Assembly: GCA_964599915.1 (NCBI GenBank)
Contig: CAZRHR010000001.1
Coordinates: forward strand, 1 to 64,000
Origin: CAZRHR01 sp964599915
Lineage (GTDB): Bacteria; Bacteroidota; Bacteroidia; CAIKAF01
Reading direction: 5' to 3'
DNA: 64,000 nucleotides
Below, in pieces: positions 44,294 through 53,260 of the stretch (position 1 is the first letter of the stretch; every line of letters starts with the position of its first letter). Both the position numbers and the translations under genes were made by a program. A model generated the notes under the pieces. It did not search any database and was not told where the DNA came from. It saw only the letters and a program-made list of their open reading frames with translations.

Positions 44294-44936
44294 TCACAAT
44301 TGTCCAAAATGTTATTAATCGCCCAAAATGTCATTTGATTGTTAGGCGTTTACGGCGGTAAAAAACCATTTTGCAATACCAATCCCCTGCATCAAAATAA
44401 AGTGGACGGTCGAATAATGTTTTCAGGTTTGAAAAATGGGGTATTAAGCCAAAACCACAAGTCTATTATTGCAAATAAACTGATGTGTATAAAGCAAACC
44501 AAATTGTATAGATGCCAAGGGCACATTGCCTTGTTTTTCAAATAACTGGTAAGGAGCACGGCTATCATGGCACACCACATTTGTTTGCATACTGTGTTAG
44601 CCGAGGTTACCACAAACATTTTGACACGGAAAAGCTGCTTTAAGTGCATAAAGAAGCTTTCAAAAGTCCATCTGGCCTTATTTAATTGTGAAATGGTGTT
44701 TGCTGTCCAAGACATTTCATTGGTGGCTAAAATGAGATATTGGTCGCTTTGTTCATCACACACCCGAATCAAGCGCAGTATTTGGGGATAGTCTTTTAAT
44801 CTTGTATTGCCCACCAGTCTTATGTCTTGGTCCGATAAGATGTGCGGATGCTTGGCGTTAGTTTCATAGCTGGTTTCCAACTAGATCTTCGATGTCCCTA
44901 TTTTTATGACAAAAAAATTATTTTGGACAGGTGTGA
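44294..44936 (-). mobile_element. IS4-family element, internally deleted, both ends present
   Basis: Same family as the copy at 24076 but in the opposite orientation. Ends TCACAATTGTCCAAAAT (from 44294) and, reversed, TCACACCTGTCCAAAATAA (to 44936) bound 643 bp. The left-end side is joined directly to the GATCTAG region that follows the middle of the transposase, so about 700 bp has been lost. Both ends are intact enough that it might be moved in trans. No target duplication is seen. Confidence 0.85.
44392..44880 (-). pseudogene. IS4-family transposase, C-terminal fragment
   Basis: 162 codons corresponding to the last part of the transposase at 24827-25315, with a closely similar sequence. 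The signature reads LNKARWTFESFFMHLK, where the first Tyr has become Asn and Ala-Ile is Thr-Phe. The part with both catalytic Asp residues is absent. Inactive by itself. Confidence 0.88.
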
Positions 44937-44967
44937 TTAAAAACACACTGAAAATCTGTTTGCCCAA

Positions 44968-45759
44968 TTAGTAAATTAATTTAACTCCTAACTCAAAAAA
45001 CCTTTTAATAAAGATAAATGAATACATATATCCATGCAACTTTAAAAAAGCAAAATTCATTTCGCGTAGTTTTTTCTTGTAGCTTCTTGGATCATGAAAG
45101 TCACTATTTTTTCCATGTACTTGATAAATACCTGTTAAATCTGGTGTGTAAAAAGCTTGCCCCTTTTTAAGTATTATGTTATAAAGCATCCAGTCTCCGA
45201 AAGGAACTTTTAATAAATGATTTTGATAAACTGGAAAATTAAAAATGTTCCTAAAAACAACCGTTAAAGTGAAGGCATAGTTTTCTTTCATGAAATCTGT
45301 TAATTCAAAAACTCTTTCCTTTTTATCTCCCAAATTTTGTCTTTGACCATTTATGAGATTTCTTTGCTCTACTGCTGTATAACACATCACATACTCCTGA
45401 TTCCCCTCCAAAAAATCCACCTGCCTTTGCAGCTTGCAGGGGTCAGTCCAGTAATCATCACCTTCACACAGGGCAATATATTTCCCATTTGCTTGCCCTA
45501 ATGCCCAGATAAAATTGGGCATCATGCCTTTATTTTGGGTATGCCGGATGTAGCGAATCCAAGAAGCGCGCGGATGAGTAGCCATTATTTCCTGCATTAC
45601 ACCGGCCGTATTATCCGGAGAACAGTCGTCGGCAACAATTAGCTCCACGGGGAAATCACAGTCCTGCATCAGCACCCCTTCTACGGCCTGGCGTATAAAG
45701 GCTTCGTGCCCGTAAGTAATCATAACCACGCTCACGGTAGGTTGCTTTAGCTCACTCAT
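44968..45759 (-). CDS. Glycosyltransferase family 2
   Basis: 263 residues. VSVVMITYGHEAFIRQAVEG, ELIVADDCSPDNTAGV and YIALCEGDDYWTDPCKLQRQ carry the nucleotide motifs and the E-G-D-D metal motif of this GT2 subgroup. The start overlaps the acetyltransferase stop by four bases, making a GT2-acetyltransferase-aminotransferase run: the transferase is the natural candidate to add the N-acylated amino sugar made by its partners. Its 3' end is 32 bp from the dead IS4 element. Confidence 0.92.
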   Translation of the reverse strand: MSELKQPTVSVVMITYGHEAFIRQAVEGVLMQDCDFPVELIVADDCSPDNTAGVMQEIMATHPRASWIRYIRHTQNKGMMPNFIWALGQANGKYIALCEGDDYWTDPCKLQRQVDFLEGNQEYVMCYTAVEQRNLINGQRQNLGDKKERVFELTDFMKENYAFTLTVVFRNIFNFPVYQNHLLKVPFGDWMLYNIILKKGQAFYTPDLTGIYQVHGKNSDFHDPRSYKKKLREMNFAFLKLHGYMYSFIFIKRFFELGVKLIY

Positions 45760-46373
45760 CGCGCGGGGACTCCCTTCACTGTTTTTCTGTCTTCAACATT
45801 TTGAGTTACCACAGCACCCGCTCCCACACGTGCTTCACAACCTACGCGCACACCAGGCAAAAGGGTTGCATTGGCTCCGATATGGGTATAACTTCCAATA
45901 TAGCTATTACCTAAAATGGTGGCTCCCGGCGATAATTCTACGAAGTCACCTAATACACTATCGTGTGTAAGTATAGCATTCGAATACATCAGTAGTCCTT
46001 TCCCTGTTTTTACTGAACTTGTAATGGTGGTATGCGCCAATATGGTTGCCCCATCACCTAACTCTACACCAAAATGACCAATAGATGCCAGGGGAGAAAT
46101 TACAGAATGGACTTTACCACCCCATGCTTCGAATAGTACACACATTTGAAGGCGTAGTTTGGGGTTGCCTAAGCCTAAAGCAAAATCGTTTGAGTAATCC
46201 TTGAAATATGCCTTTACCTCTGTTTCACTTTTCAGAATAGGAAACTGACCGAAAAGTTGTTGGGGTAAATCAGTTGACACGTTGTCAAAAAACACCAAAT
46301 TATCTGTACGGCCCAATTCATAGCAAACTTCCAATAATTCTTTGGCAAAGCCTTTAGCACCTACAATAATCAT
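45756..46373 (-). CDS. PglD/VioB-like sugar N-acetyltransferase
   Basis: 205 residues. IIVGAKGFAKELLEVCYEL is the N-terminal nucleotide-sugar-binding segment, and the rest is a left-handed beta-helix (GDGATILAHTTITS and SPGATILGNSYIG, ending in the GVPAR turn). PglD and VioB N-acetylate UDP- or dTDP-4-amino-4,6-dideoxy sugars. It is 9 bp from the aminotransferase gene that should make the amino sugar. The equivalent His in VioB/PglD lies in the region HTTITS. Good call as an acetyltransferase; exact sugar uncertain. Confidence 0.85.
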   Translation of the reverse strand: MIIVGAKGFAKELLEVCYELGRTDNLVFFDNVSTDLPQQLFGQFPILKSETEVKAYFKDYSNDFALGLGNPKLRLQMCVLFEAWGGKVHSVISPLASIGHFGVELGDGATILAHTTITSSVKTGKGLLMYSNAILTHDSVLGDFVELSPGATILGNSYIGSYTHIGANATLLPGVRVGCEARVGAGAVVTQNVEDRKTVKGVPAR

Positions 46374-46382
46374 ATATAATGC

Positions 46383-47489
46383 TCAATTGGAGTTGATATT
46401 GGTTAACAGCAGCTCATTCACCCACATACAAATCTTTTCAACATGCTGTAGTTCAATATTATGATACAATGGCAAACACAAAATACGTTGGGCTATACTT
46501 TCTGAAACGGGAAAGTTTTCTGCATTCACATAAGGCAGGGTATTCAAGCTCGGGTAAAAGTACCTACGCACAAGAACACCCTTCGCTTTTAAATGGCTTT
46601 CAGCATGAATCAACAAGTCTTCATTTTCAAAAATAACGGGAAAATAACTGTAATTCCATTCACATTCTTCTCGCATTTTTAAAAGTCCAAGATTAGGTTT
46701 AAGTAGCTTCCTATACGTATCCACAGCTTGTTTTCGGCCCTTTAAGATGGTTACCATATATGGCAGCACAGATATACCCATAGCGGCCTGTAATTCACTG
46801 ATTTTACCGTTAATACCCAAACCGTGAAAAGCCAGAGGCCCATCATGTCCGAAATTGTGGCTGTAATAAATTTGGTGAAAAAGTTCAGGGTCTTTAGAAA
46901 ATACGGCACCGCCCTCGCCCGTGTGAAAAATTTTGGTCGCATGAAAGCTGCATGTACTGATGTCGCCATACTCGAAGATACTTTTGCCTTTGTATTTCAC
47001 TCCGAAACAATGAGCTGCATCATAGATGACCTTAATATTGTGTTTATTGGCAATGGCCTCAATGGCCTCCACATGACATGGATTACCAAACACATGCGTA
47101 GCCAAAATGCAGGTGGTACATGGGGTTATAGCAGCTTCAATTTTGGTTTCATCAATGGTTAAATATTCGGGGTGTATATCCACAAAGACGGGGGTGCAGT
47201 TTTCCCATACGATCGCTGCAGTAGTGGCCACATAACTGAATGGCGTGGTAATGATTTCCCCTCCATTCCCCATTAACTTCAGAGCTACCTGCAATGGAAA
47301 GGTACCATTATTGGTAATGAGTATTTTGCTTTCTTGTAAACCGAGGTAATCCGTCAACTTTTGTTCAAGTTCCAGCACAAGTTGTCCCCGATTAGTGAGC
47401 CACTGGTTGTCATAGGCGCGCTGCACCTGCACCATATACTCATCTAAGGGTGGAAGGAAAGATTTAGTTACGGGAATCATCTTATTCAA
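46383..47489 (-). CDS. Sugar aminotransferase, VioA-like (DegT/AHBA family)
   Basis: 368 residues. IPVTKSFLPPLDEYMVQVQ and the later NQWLTNRGQLV are the VioA/FdtB-type N-terminus, Asp157 lies in VIYDAAHCFGV, and FHATKIFHTGEGG holds the Schiff-base Lys186. VioA turns dTDP-4-keto-6-deoxyglucose into dTDP-4-amino-4,6-dideoxyglucose. With the acetyltransferase downstream this would give dTDP-Qui4NAc. It overlaps the fucosyltransferase gene by four bases. VioA versus FdtB (C3 amination) cannot be separated by eye. Confidence 0.85.
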   Translation of the reverse strand: MNKMIPVTKSFLPPLDEYMVQVQRAYDNQWLTNRGQLVLELEQKLTDYLGLQESKILITNNGTFPLQVALKLMGNGGEIITTPFSYVATTAAIVWENCTPVFVDIHPEYLTIDETKIEAAITPCTTCILATHVFGNPCHVEAIEAIANKHNIKVIYDAAHCFGVKYKGKSIFEYGDISTCSFHATKIFHTGEGGAVFSKDPELFHQIYYSHNFGHDGPLAFHGLGINGKISELQAAMGISVLPYMVTILKGRKQAVDTYRKLLKPNLGLLKMREECEWNYSYFPVIFENEDLLIHAESHLKAKGVLVRRYFYPSLNTLPYVNAENFPVSESIAQRILCLPLYHNIELQHVEKICMWVNELLLTNINSN

Positions 47490-48286
47490 AGTGGAATAGA
47501 ACGGTCTAAGAATAATAATTCTCCCTTTTCATATGCACCCTGAGCTTGCTTTAAATTATACCATATTTTGGGACGTATAATTATACTTTCGGGATTGCTA
47601 TTCAAAAATGCAGCCCACCAACTAAACGTACTATTTGCCAAAATTATATTCCTACACTTTGCCATAAGGTGCAACTCTTCAAAATCCTTTAGGCTAAATA
47701 AATCATCACAGAACAGAACATTAATTGACAACCCAAAGTTTTCTTTACACCATGCCATATCATTGGAAAATACAATAAACTTAGTTGATGGATCTTGAGA
47801 TTGTATATAATTAATAGCTTTGTTATAATAATCGAAAGTTAAATTTTTAAATATTATAGTATTTTCCGGGTTTAAATAATCTCCTCTTCTAATGTGTATG
47901 GCTGTGTAATTTCCTGATTCTATAAATAAAACAGCATTTTTGTATGCGTCCCTTTTATTTTTTATTTCAAAATCAAGCCTAAGTTTAGGAATCACGTTTT
48001 GAAAATAACATGGATAGGCCCAATATCCATTTAAATAAGTGTAATTGCCCACTTTTGTAATATCAATTTTATCCCAAATTGGGTCTATAATTTTTTTGTG
48101 TCGAAAATTAAAATATAAACCCTTTGGAAAACTATTCTTATTAAACAGAGAATAGCTAATGTTGAAATTATTCAAATAATTATCAGATTCAAAATCCAAA
48201 AAACAAGACTTATCTGAAATGGCTTTAGATAATGCATATTGGAACATTTGATTACCTAAGCCAGCAAATATTTTTATTACAACCAT
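47486..48286 (-). CDS. Alpha-1,2-fucosyltransferase, GT11
   Basis: 266 residues. VVIKIFAGLGNQMFQYALSK, YTAIHIRRGDYLNPENT with the canonical H-x-R-R-G-D donor loop, and NIILANSTFSWWAAFLNSN are the three GT11 motifs. It is the second GT11 in the island; the other (42682) has a changed donor loop. It heads the VioA/acetyltransferase/GT2 run. A GDP-fucose supply is assumed to be elsewhere in the genome. Confidence 0.9.
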   Translation of the reverse strand: MVVIKIFAGLGNQMFQYALSKAISDKSCFLDFESDNYLNNFNISYSLFNKNSFPKGLYFNFRHKKIIDPIWDKIDITKVGNYTYLNGYWAYPCYFQNVIPKLRLDFEIKNKRDAYKNAVLFIESGNYTAIHIRRGDYLNPENTIIFKNLTFDYYNKAINYIQSQDPSTKFIVFSNDMAWCKENFGLSINVLFCDDLFSLKDFEELHLMAKCRNIILANSTFSWWAAFLNSNPESIIIRPKIWYNLKQAQGAYEKGELLFLDRSIPL

Positions 48287-48405
48287 TTAAAAAGACGATA
48301 GATGTAAAATTTAATCCTTTTAAACCATGAGAAATGTTTGAAATTTACCCAAAGCTGATCACTAGCAACACCGTCAACGGCATCTTTAATAAGTGTAAAA
48401 CCTCC

Positions 48406-49036
48406 TTAGTTAATGAAATGTTCAACTTCATTTTTTAACGGTTGATTTTTGTAGAGTGGGATATTTTCAACCTCCATCCAAACCATTTTAATTTTATTGA
48501 TATCATTTCCTGCACCCTCTAATACTAAAAGTTCAGCAACCTGAATATCCAAATGCACAAAATCAATCCATTCAATTTTTTCTCCTGTGAGGATATTTGG
48601 TAGTTTGATTGTTGAAACCATAATAAAGACTGCAAATTTAAGCCAAAGAAAAATTTCTTTCATTTTGTATAATTCAAACAATGAACTTGACTTGTTTCCA
48701 TATTACCAGTCAATAACCTATGCGCATTTTCTGGATTCCCTGAGGATAAAAAAACTATGAAAACCCCTTTCTTTAGCAAGAGCTTTTTGTATAATTATAA
48801 GGTTTTTTTCATCAAATTTTTTGATGTTTTGATACATGAGAACAATAATTTTTGCTGAAGGTTCAAATGCGTATATCTTGCAATTTTTAAAATATTTAGA
48901 ACATCTATTGCATCTAATACATTGCAACTGCCTATGTCAAAAATTGTCATATCCTTATGTTTTGAAAAAAAGTAGCTTAGTTCTTTTGCAAACTCAATGA
49001 ATCATCAATATAATTACCAGCAAAGTCTTTATTCAT
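48406..49036 (-). pseudogene. FkbM-family methyltransferase, frameshifted
   Basis: Pieces in different frames give an FkbM protein: IFDIGSCNVLDAIDVLN, KIYAFEPSAKIIVLMYQNI, then VHLDIQVAELLVLEGAGNDI and the C-terminal EVENIPLYKNQ region. Frames change at least three times between 49036 and 48406. The presumed start is MNKDFAGNYI at 49036. It lies between a fucosyltransferase and an intact FkbM gene, so it is probably a decayed relative that was in the same operon. Confidence 0.8.
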
Positions 49037-49058
49037 TCTTTAAGTTGTATTTCTCATG

Positions 49059-49787
49059 TTATATTATAATTTCTTTCATTTCGTTTTTAAGTACAAAAAT
49101 GGAGTTAATTGTTGTGTCAGAATGGTGATGATAGCCATTACTAGTAAGTAAATCGATAATATCCATGTTTTTTCTCCACTGATGAGTACCTATTTTTCTT
49201 ATTGTTTCTACACAAATCACTTTTGGCAAACTCCCCTCATAATCAATAGATTCAAGAATTTTTTGATCATAGCCCTCTACATCTATACTTAAAAAATCTG
49301 GAAAAATATTATTGCAATAGTTCATAAGTAATTCTTGAATAGTGATTACATCTATCGAAACGATCCCAATAGTTCCACCATTTATTCTTGCTTCTTCTTC
49401 GCTGAATGTGCCCAAAGCAGAATTACTGTTCTGATAAAATTGAAGCGTTCCTTTCTTATCTGAGATGCCGATCTCAAGATTCCTATCTGCTGGTCTGAAC
49501 TTATTGAAAAGTTCTATTGAAACAGGATTAGGATCAATGTTTATGCCTCTTGAACCTGAAGAATAAAACAAAAAAGTGTTATTTAGTGAGAAAGGGTGAT
49601 TTGCGCCGATGTCTATGAAGGAAGGCTTATCCAATTGAATTATATTCTTGAAAATGAAACTAACGATGAGGTCCTCTCCGCATTGCGAGTAAGATAATTT
49701 CACAAAACTTTCAGATACTTTTGTATCGTTTTTATGCTTCAGTTGGGTTAGAATTTTTTTTATCATTCTTTTCTTTATTTTGAACAT
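49059..49787 (-). CDS. FkbM-family SAM methyltransferase
   Basis: 242 residues. YSQCGEDLIVSFIFKN and SFIDIGANHPFSLNNTFLFY are the Wcax/FkbM SAM region, GINIDPNPVSIELFNK its acidic strand, and PDFLSIDVEGYDQKILESI the diagnostic D-V-E-G-x-D segment. Such genes near a Wzt with a C-terminal binding domain are good candidates for chain-capping methylation. It lies 100 bp from wzt. Target sugar unknown. Confidence 0.88.
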   Translation of the reverse strand: MFKIKKRMIKKILTQLKHKNDTKVSESFVKLSYSQCGEDLIVSFIFKNIIQLDKPSFIDIGANHPFSLNNTFLFYSSGSRGINIDPNPVSIELFNKFRPADRNLEIGISDKKGTLQFYQNSNSALGTFSEEEARINGGTIGIVSIDVITIQELLMNYCNNIFPDFLSIDVEGYDQKILESIDYEGSLPKVICVETIRKIGTHQWRKNMDIIDLLTSNGYHHHSDTTINSIFVLKNEMKEIII

Positions 49788-49887
49788 GAAAGAATTTGAA
49801 TTAGTGTAGTTTTAACATATTTAGCATGTCTGAGGAAACGGATTAATAAAAAATCGCATCATATTACCACAACAAGATTTTTAAATA

Positions 49888-51129
49888 TCACTCACGGCTA
49901 TAGTTAAAATCAACTTGGGGTATTATATAACCACTTCGTTTCCCGTAATAAAAATCCATAAATGATTCATCACATAATTCAAAGTTAAGTATATCCTTTA
50001 AATATCCTAAAAGCTCAGTTGATTCCAAATGAAAGTTTAGTTGGACAGCATAAATTCCTGAATTCAATGTTCCGCCGGGTAATAAAAAAGTACAATTAAT
50101 TCTACCTGGCGCTTCTGTGATCATTGGGGACGGGTTCTCAAAAATAACCTCCTCATTATTCCCTCTAACAATAAGATTTATATAAAAACCATTTAAAATA
50201 GAGTGCTCGAATTCAACATTAAATCTTATTGCGTCTGAAGGATTTAACTGGTTGCCATCACTGGAAATGTGCACCCGATGCACCCATAAGCCTTCGCTTA
50301 GACGCCCTTCATCTCCCAAGATAACATTGATTTTTCTTGGTTCAGTGTCATCCATGTAAGCACGGATTGCACGGCTTGTTTCATCAATAGTTTTGATATT
50401 GCCATTTTTTAAAAACATTACAGAACTGCATAGCGCTTTAATACTCAGTAAATTGTGACTAACAAAAAGCACCGTTCGACCCTCTGATGCACTTACATCC
50501 TTCATCTTTCCCAAACACATCTTCTGAAACTCACCATCCCCAACAGCCAATACCTCATCCACAATCAAAATCTCACTTTCCAAATGGGCCGCTACCGCAA
50601 AAGCCAATCGCACATACATGCCGCTGCTATAGCGCTTTACCGGCGTGTCAATGTAGCGTTCCACTCCGGCAAAGTCTATGATTTCATCCAGCTTTCTGGT
50701 GATCTCATGTTTGCGCATCCCCAAAATGGCACCATTTAAATAAATATTTTCCTTTCCGGTAAGCTCCGGGTGAAATCCTGTACCGACTTCAAGCAGGGAA
50801 GCGATGCGACCCTTTACTTTGATGTTTCCGGTCGTAGGGGCCGTTACCTTGGAGAGTATTTTTAATAAAGTGCTTTTCCCTGCGCCATTGCGCCCAATAA
50901 TACCCAAAACTTCACCTTGTTCCACATCGAAACTTACATCTTGCAACGCCCAAACATAATCGGAAACTCCTTTTTGGGTGCGGTCATTTGTTTCACCAAT
51001 TTTTTGAAATGGATCTTCTTTTCCCCTCATGGTATGCCACCACCGAAGGACATCGTCACGTAAGGTGCCGCTGCCAACGGTGCCAAGTCGGTATTGTTTA
51101 GAAATATTTTGGGCTTGGAGGATTTTCAT
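49888..51129 (-). CDS. wzt: O-antigen ABC exporter ATPase with carbohydrate-binding domain
   Basis: 413 residues. The ATPase domain has Walker A GRNGAGKST at 79-87, the signature YSSGM at 167-171 and Walker B LIVDE at 188-192. After about residue 245 a beta-rich C-terminal domain follows (VHRVHISSDGNQLNPSDAIR, GRINCTFLLPGGTLNSGIYA), as in Wzt proteins that recognise the modified non-reducing end of a finished polymer before export. This suggests chain ends are capped, for instance by one of the methyltransferases in the island. It works with Wzm, encoded 126 bp upstream. Confidence 0.93.
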   Translation of the reverse strand: MKILQAQNISKQYRLGTVGSGTLRDDVLRWWHTMRGKEDPFQKIGETNDRTQKGVSDYVWALQDVSFDVEQGEVLGIIGRNGAGKSTLLKILSKVTAPTTGNIKVKGRIASLLEVGTGFHPELTGKENIYLNGAILGMRKHEITRKLDEIIDFAGVERYIDTPVKRYSSGMYVRLAFAVAAHLESEILIVDEVLAVGDGEFQKMCLGKMKDVSASEGRTVLFVSHNLLSIKALCSSVMFLKNGNIKTIDETSRAIRAYMDDTEPRKINVILGDEGRLSEGLWVHRVHISSDGNQLNPSDAIRFNVEFEHSILNGFYINLIVRGNNEEVIFENPSPMITEAPGRINCTFLLPGGTLNSGIYAVQLNFHLESTELLGYLKDILNFELCDESFMDFYYGKRSGYIIPQVDFNYSRE

Positions 51130-51255
51130 GAATAGGATTAAAGATAAGTGTGATTTAAAATATGCGTTTGGCTTAATTTATGTTCAGCGTAGTAAGGAAC
51201 AGAATTTTTCAGGCACATAGTTTATTAAAACAATAAAGATACTTACTATCAATAC

Positions 51256-52101
51256 TTAGACCGTATCCATAAAGGTCTTTTCTGTGCGATTAAAAATCAA
51301 AATGCCCACCATCAAAGCAATCGAAGCGAATACTGTACTATATAACAATCCCATGAGGGGCACCTCGCCTGTACCGCCGGTAAATCCAAGCCTGAATGTT
51401 TCAATGACTGGCGCGAGGGGATTCAAATATAGGAAGGCCTTATACCTTTCAGGGATTTCAGACATTGGATAAATAACCGGGGTAATGTACATAAGCAGAG
51501 AAACCCCAAAGCTGATAAAATAGTTTAGGTCACGGTATTTGGTGGTAAGGGAAGACAAGATAATCCCCAGACCCAATCCGATGCAAGCCATCAAAAGAAC
51601 CAACAAGGGAAAAAGCAATGCGTAAATGTTCATTGAGGCCATACCTTTGTTGGCATAATACACCCAAAAAACCATGAACATGGCCATTTGAAGGAAAAAC
51701 TTAAATAAACTAGAAATTACCACAGAAATCGGGGATACCAACCTGGGAAAATATACCTTTCCGAAAATAGCGGCATTCGACACAAAAGTATTGGCTGTAC
51801 CGGTAAAGCAGCTTTGGAAATAACTCCACAGGGTGGTACCTGCAAGGTAAAATAAAGGTCCAGGGATGCCATCCGTGGGAATTTGGGCAATGTGGGAAAA
51901 TACAAAGGTAAAGGAGAACACGGTGAATAAAGGACCAAGAAACAGCCATAAAGGACCGAGGATGGTCTGCTTGTATTGAGCCACAAAATCCCTCCTTACA
52001 AACAAGGCAATCAAATCTCTGTATCGCCAAACTTCTTTTAAATTCACATCGAATAAAGAACGTTTGGGGGAAATTATTTCTGTCCAACTTGTTTGGTTCA
52101 T
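51256..52101 (-). CDS. wzm: O-antigen ABC exporter permease
   Basis: 281 residues with six membrane helices and the ABC-2 layout of Wzm/KpsM. LIALFVRRDFVAQYKQTILG is the coupling-helix region, GPLWLFLGPLFTVFSFTFVF the first helix, and ITPVIYPMSEIPERYKAFLY the conserved segment near the C-terminus. It moves undecaprenyl-linked polysaccharide across the inner membrane. It is the first gene of the leftward island, so a promoter for the run is expected in 52102-52386, a gap of 285 bp in which I see no clear box. Confidence 0.93.
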   Translation of the reverse strand: MNQTSWTEIISPKRSLFDVNLKEVWRYRDLIALFVRRDFVAQYKQTILGPLWLFLGPLFTVFSFTFVFSHIAQIPTDGIPGPLFYLAGTTLWSYFQSCFTGTANTFVSNAAIFGKVYFPRLVSPISVVISSLFKFFLQMAMFMVFWVYYANKGMASMNIYALLFPLLVLLMACIGLGLGIILSSLTTKYRDLNYFISFGVSLLMYITPVIYPMSEIPERYKAFLYLNPLAPVIETFRLGFTGGTGEVPLMGLLYSTVFASIALMVGILIFNRTEKTFMDTV

Positions 52102-52386
52102 TTTTAAAGGGTCGTATGGAGTGGTTTTATGAAGATTAAAGTGGCATTGGCTTTGCTTGCTAAGTTTCGTTAAAAATAGAAATTAGGGTATCTTAAAATG
52201 ATTTAAAATAGAGAAAAACTAAACCTGCATATTTAAGCTATGGGGAAGAGGTTTAGCAGATTTCCTACATCACTTATTGATGTTGAAGCTTCTATGGTAA
52301 GGCTACAATGAAACCTGCGTGTCATGGCTTCGCCCTCTCAGTCCCATTCATGAGCCAAGCAAAACAAAGCATCGGGCGCGTTGTTG

Positions 52387-52908
52387 CTACGCTTTCCAAA
52401 CCAGCAAAGACCCGGCAGCCAGGAGCTGCGTGAAGTCTTCTTCCGGCTTTATGACGAGAAAACGGATTTTACGGCCGATGGCCGCTTCCGCCTTTTCAAC
52501 CAAATGCAACAAATAGGCCTTGTCCACATGCCCAACTAAGGCCAAGTCGATGATTCCTGAGTCTTTCCCCATGGCATAATCACCGGTTAAGTAGGCAGCT
52601 TCCAAGTGACCTAATTTTTGAACTACATCCTCCACAATTTTATCTAAACCCATGTATTTGGCGACCAAACCGGAAATTTCCTTGAACAAAGGATGACTTG
52701 TCTGGGCTCGATATTGCACCGTGTTCCCCTGAACCTGCGATGCTAAAATCCCTGCGGAGGTCATCCTGTTTAATTCCAGTCGAATGCCATTGGTACTCTC
52801 CCCGAATTCTTCAGCGAGTTCCCGCAGGTATGCCGTAGTGACTGGATTAAGGAAAAACTTAACCAGGAGACGAATTCTCGTTTTGGATGTAATTAACGCC
52901 TCAATCAT
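52387..52908 (-). CDS. ArsR-like winged-helix protein with nucleotidyltransferase-like C-terminus
   Basis: 173 residues. The N-terminal half (RIRLLVKFFLNPVTTAYLRE, LAEEFGESTNGIRLELNRM) is a winged helix of ArsR type. The C-terminal half has AAYLTGDYAMGKDSGIIDLA, which looks like the minimal nucleotidyltransferase G-S...S-D-I-D-L motif, but with Asp for Ser and Ile-Ile in place of the first acidic pair, so catalysis is doubtful. Similar genes stand at the head of Bacteroidota surface-glycan islands. It could regulate wzm or the whole run. Fold call is fair; function is inferred. Confidence 0.65.
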   Translation of the reverse strand: MIEALITSKTRIRLLVKFFLNPVTTAYLRELAEEFGESTNGIRLELNRMTSAGILASQVQGNTVQYRAQTSHPLFKEISGLVAKYMGLDKIVEDVVQKLGHLEAAYLTGDYAMGKDSGIIDLALVGHVDKAYLLHLVEKAEAAIGRKIRFLVIKPEEDFTQLLAAGSLLVWKA

Positions 52909-53260
52909 TGAGCAACAAAATTACTCATTTTTTCATGTATCCAATTAAAACCATCCTTTTTTCTTTAGAACCATGGTTAAATTTTACGGGGTAGGATAAA
53001 AATGGATTGGGTCATGCGCTGTGAAAGCGTGGCACATGTGCTCATTTTACGATGGCAGGTCTTGGACTCGATTTTAATATCAGATGGCTTGAAGTATCAG
53101 GTGTCAAGGGTTTGGATTATAAAAGTTTCTTATTTCATCTGGCTTTTGAAACGTCGCATGGCTGCACACCTTTTGAAATTAATTCTTCTTTGCTCCCTTT
53201 GCCGCTGAAAAAAGTAGGTGAGGTCGGGATTTTTTTCTCATTTTTGTGTGCATAACCTGT

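Noticed and set aside
53002..53255. Two small plus-strand frames before the T9SS protein gene
   Set aside because: Overlapping frames with no family motifs. The roughly 350-bp gap 52909-53260 shows no gene I can support.
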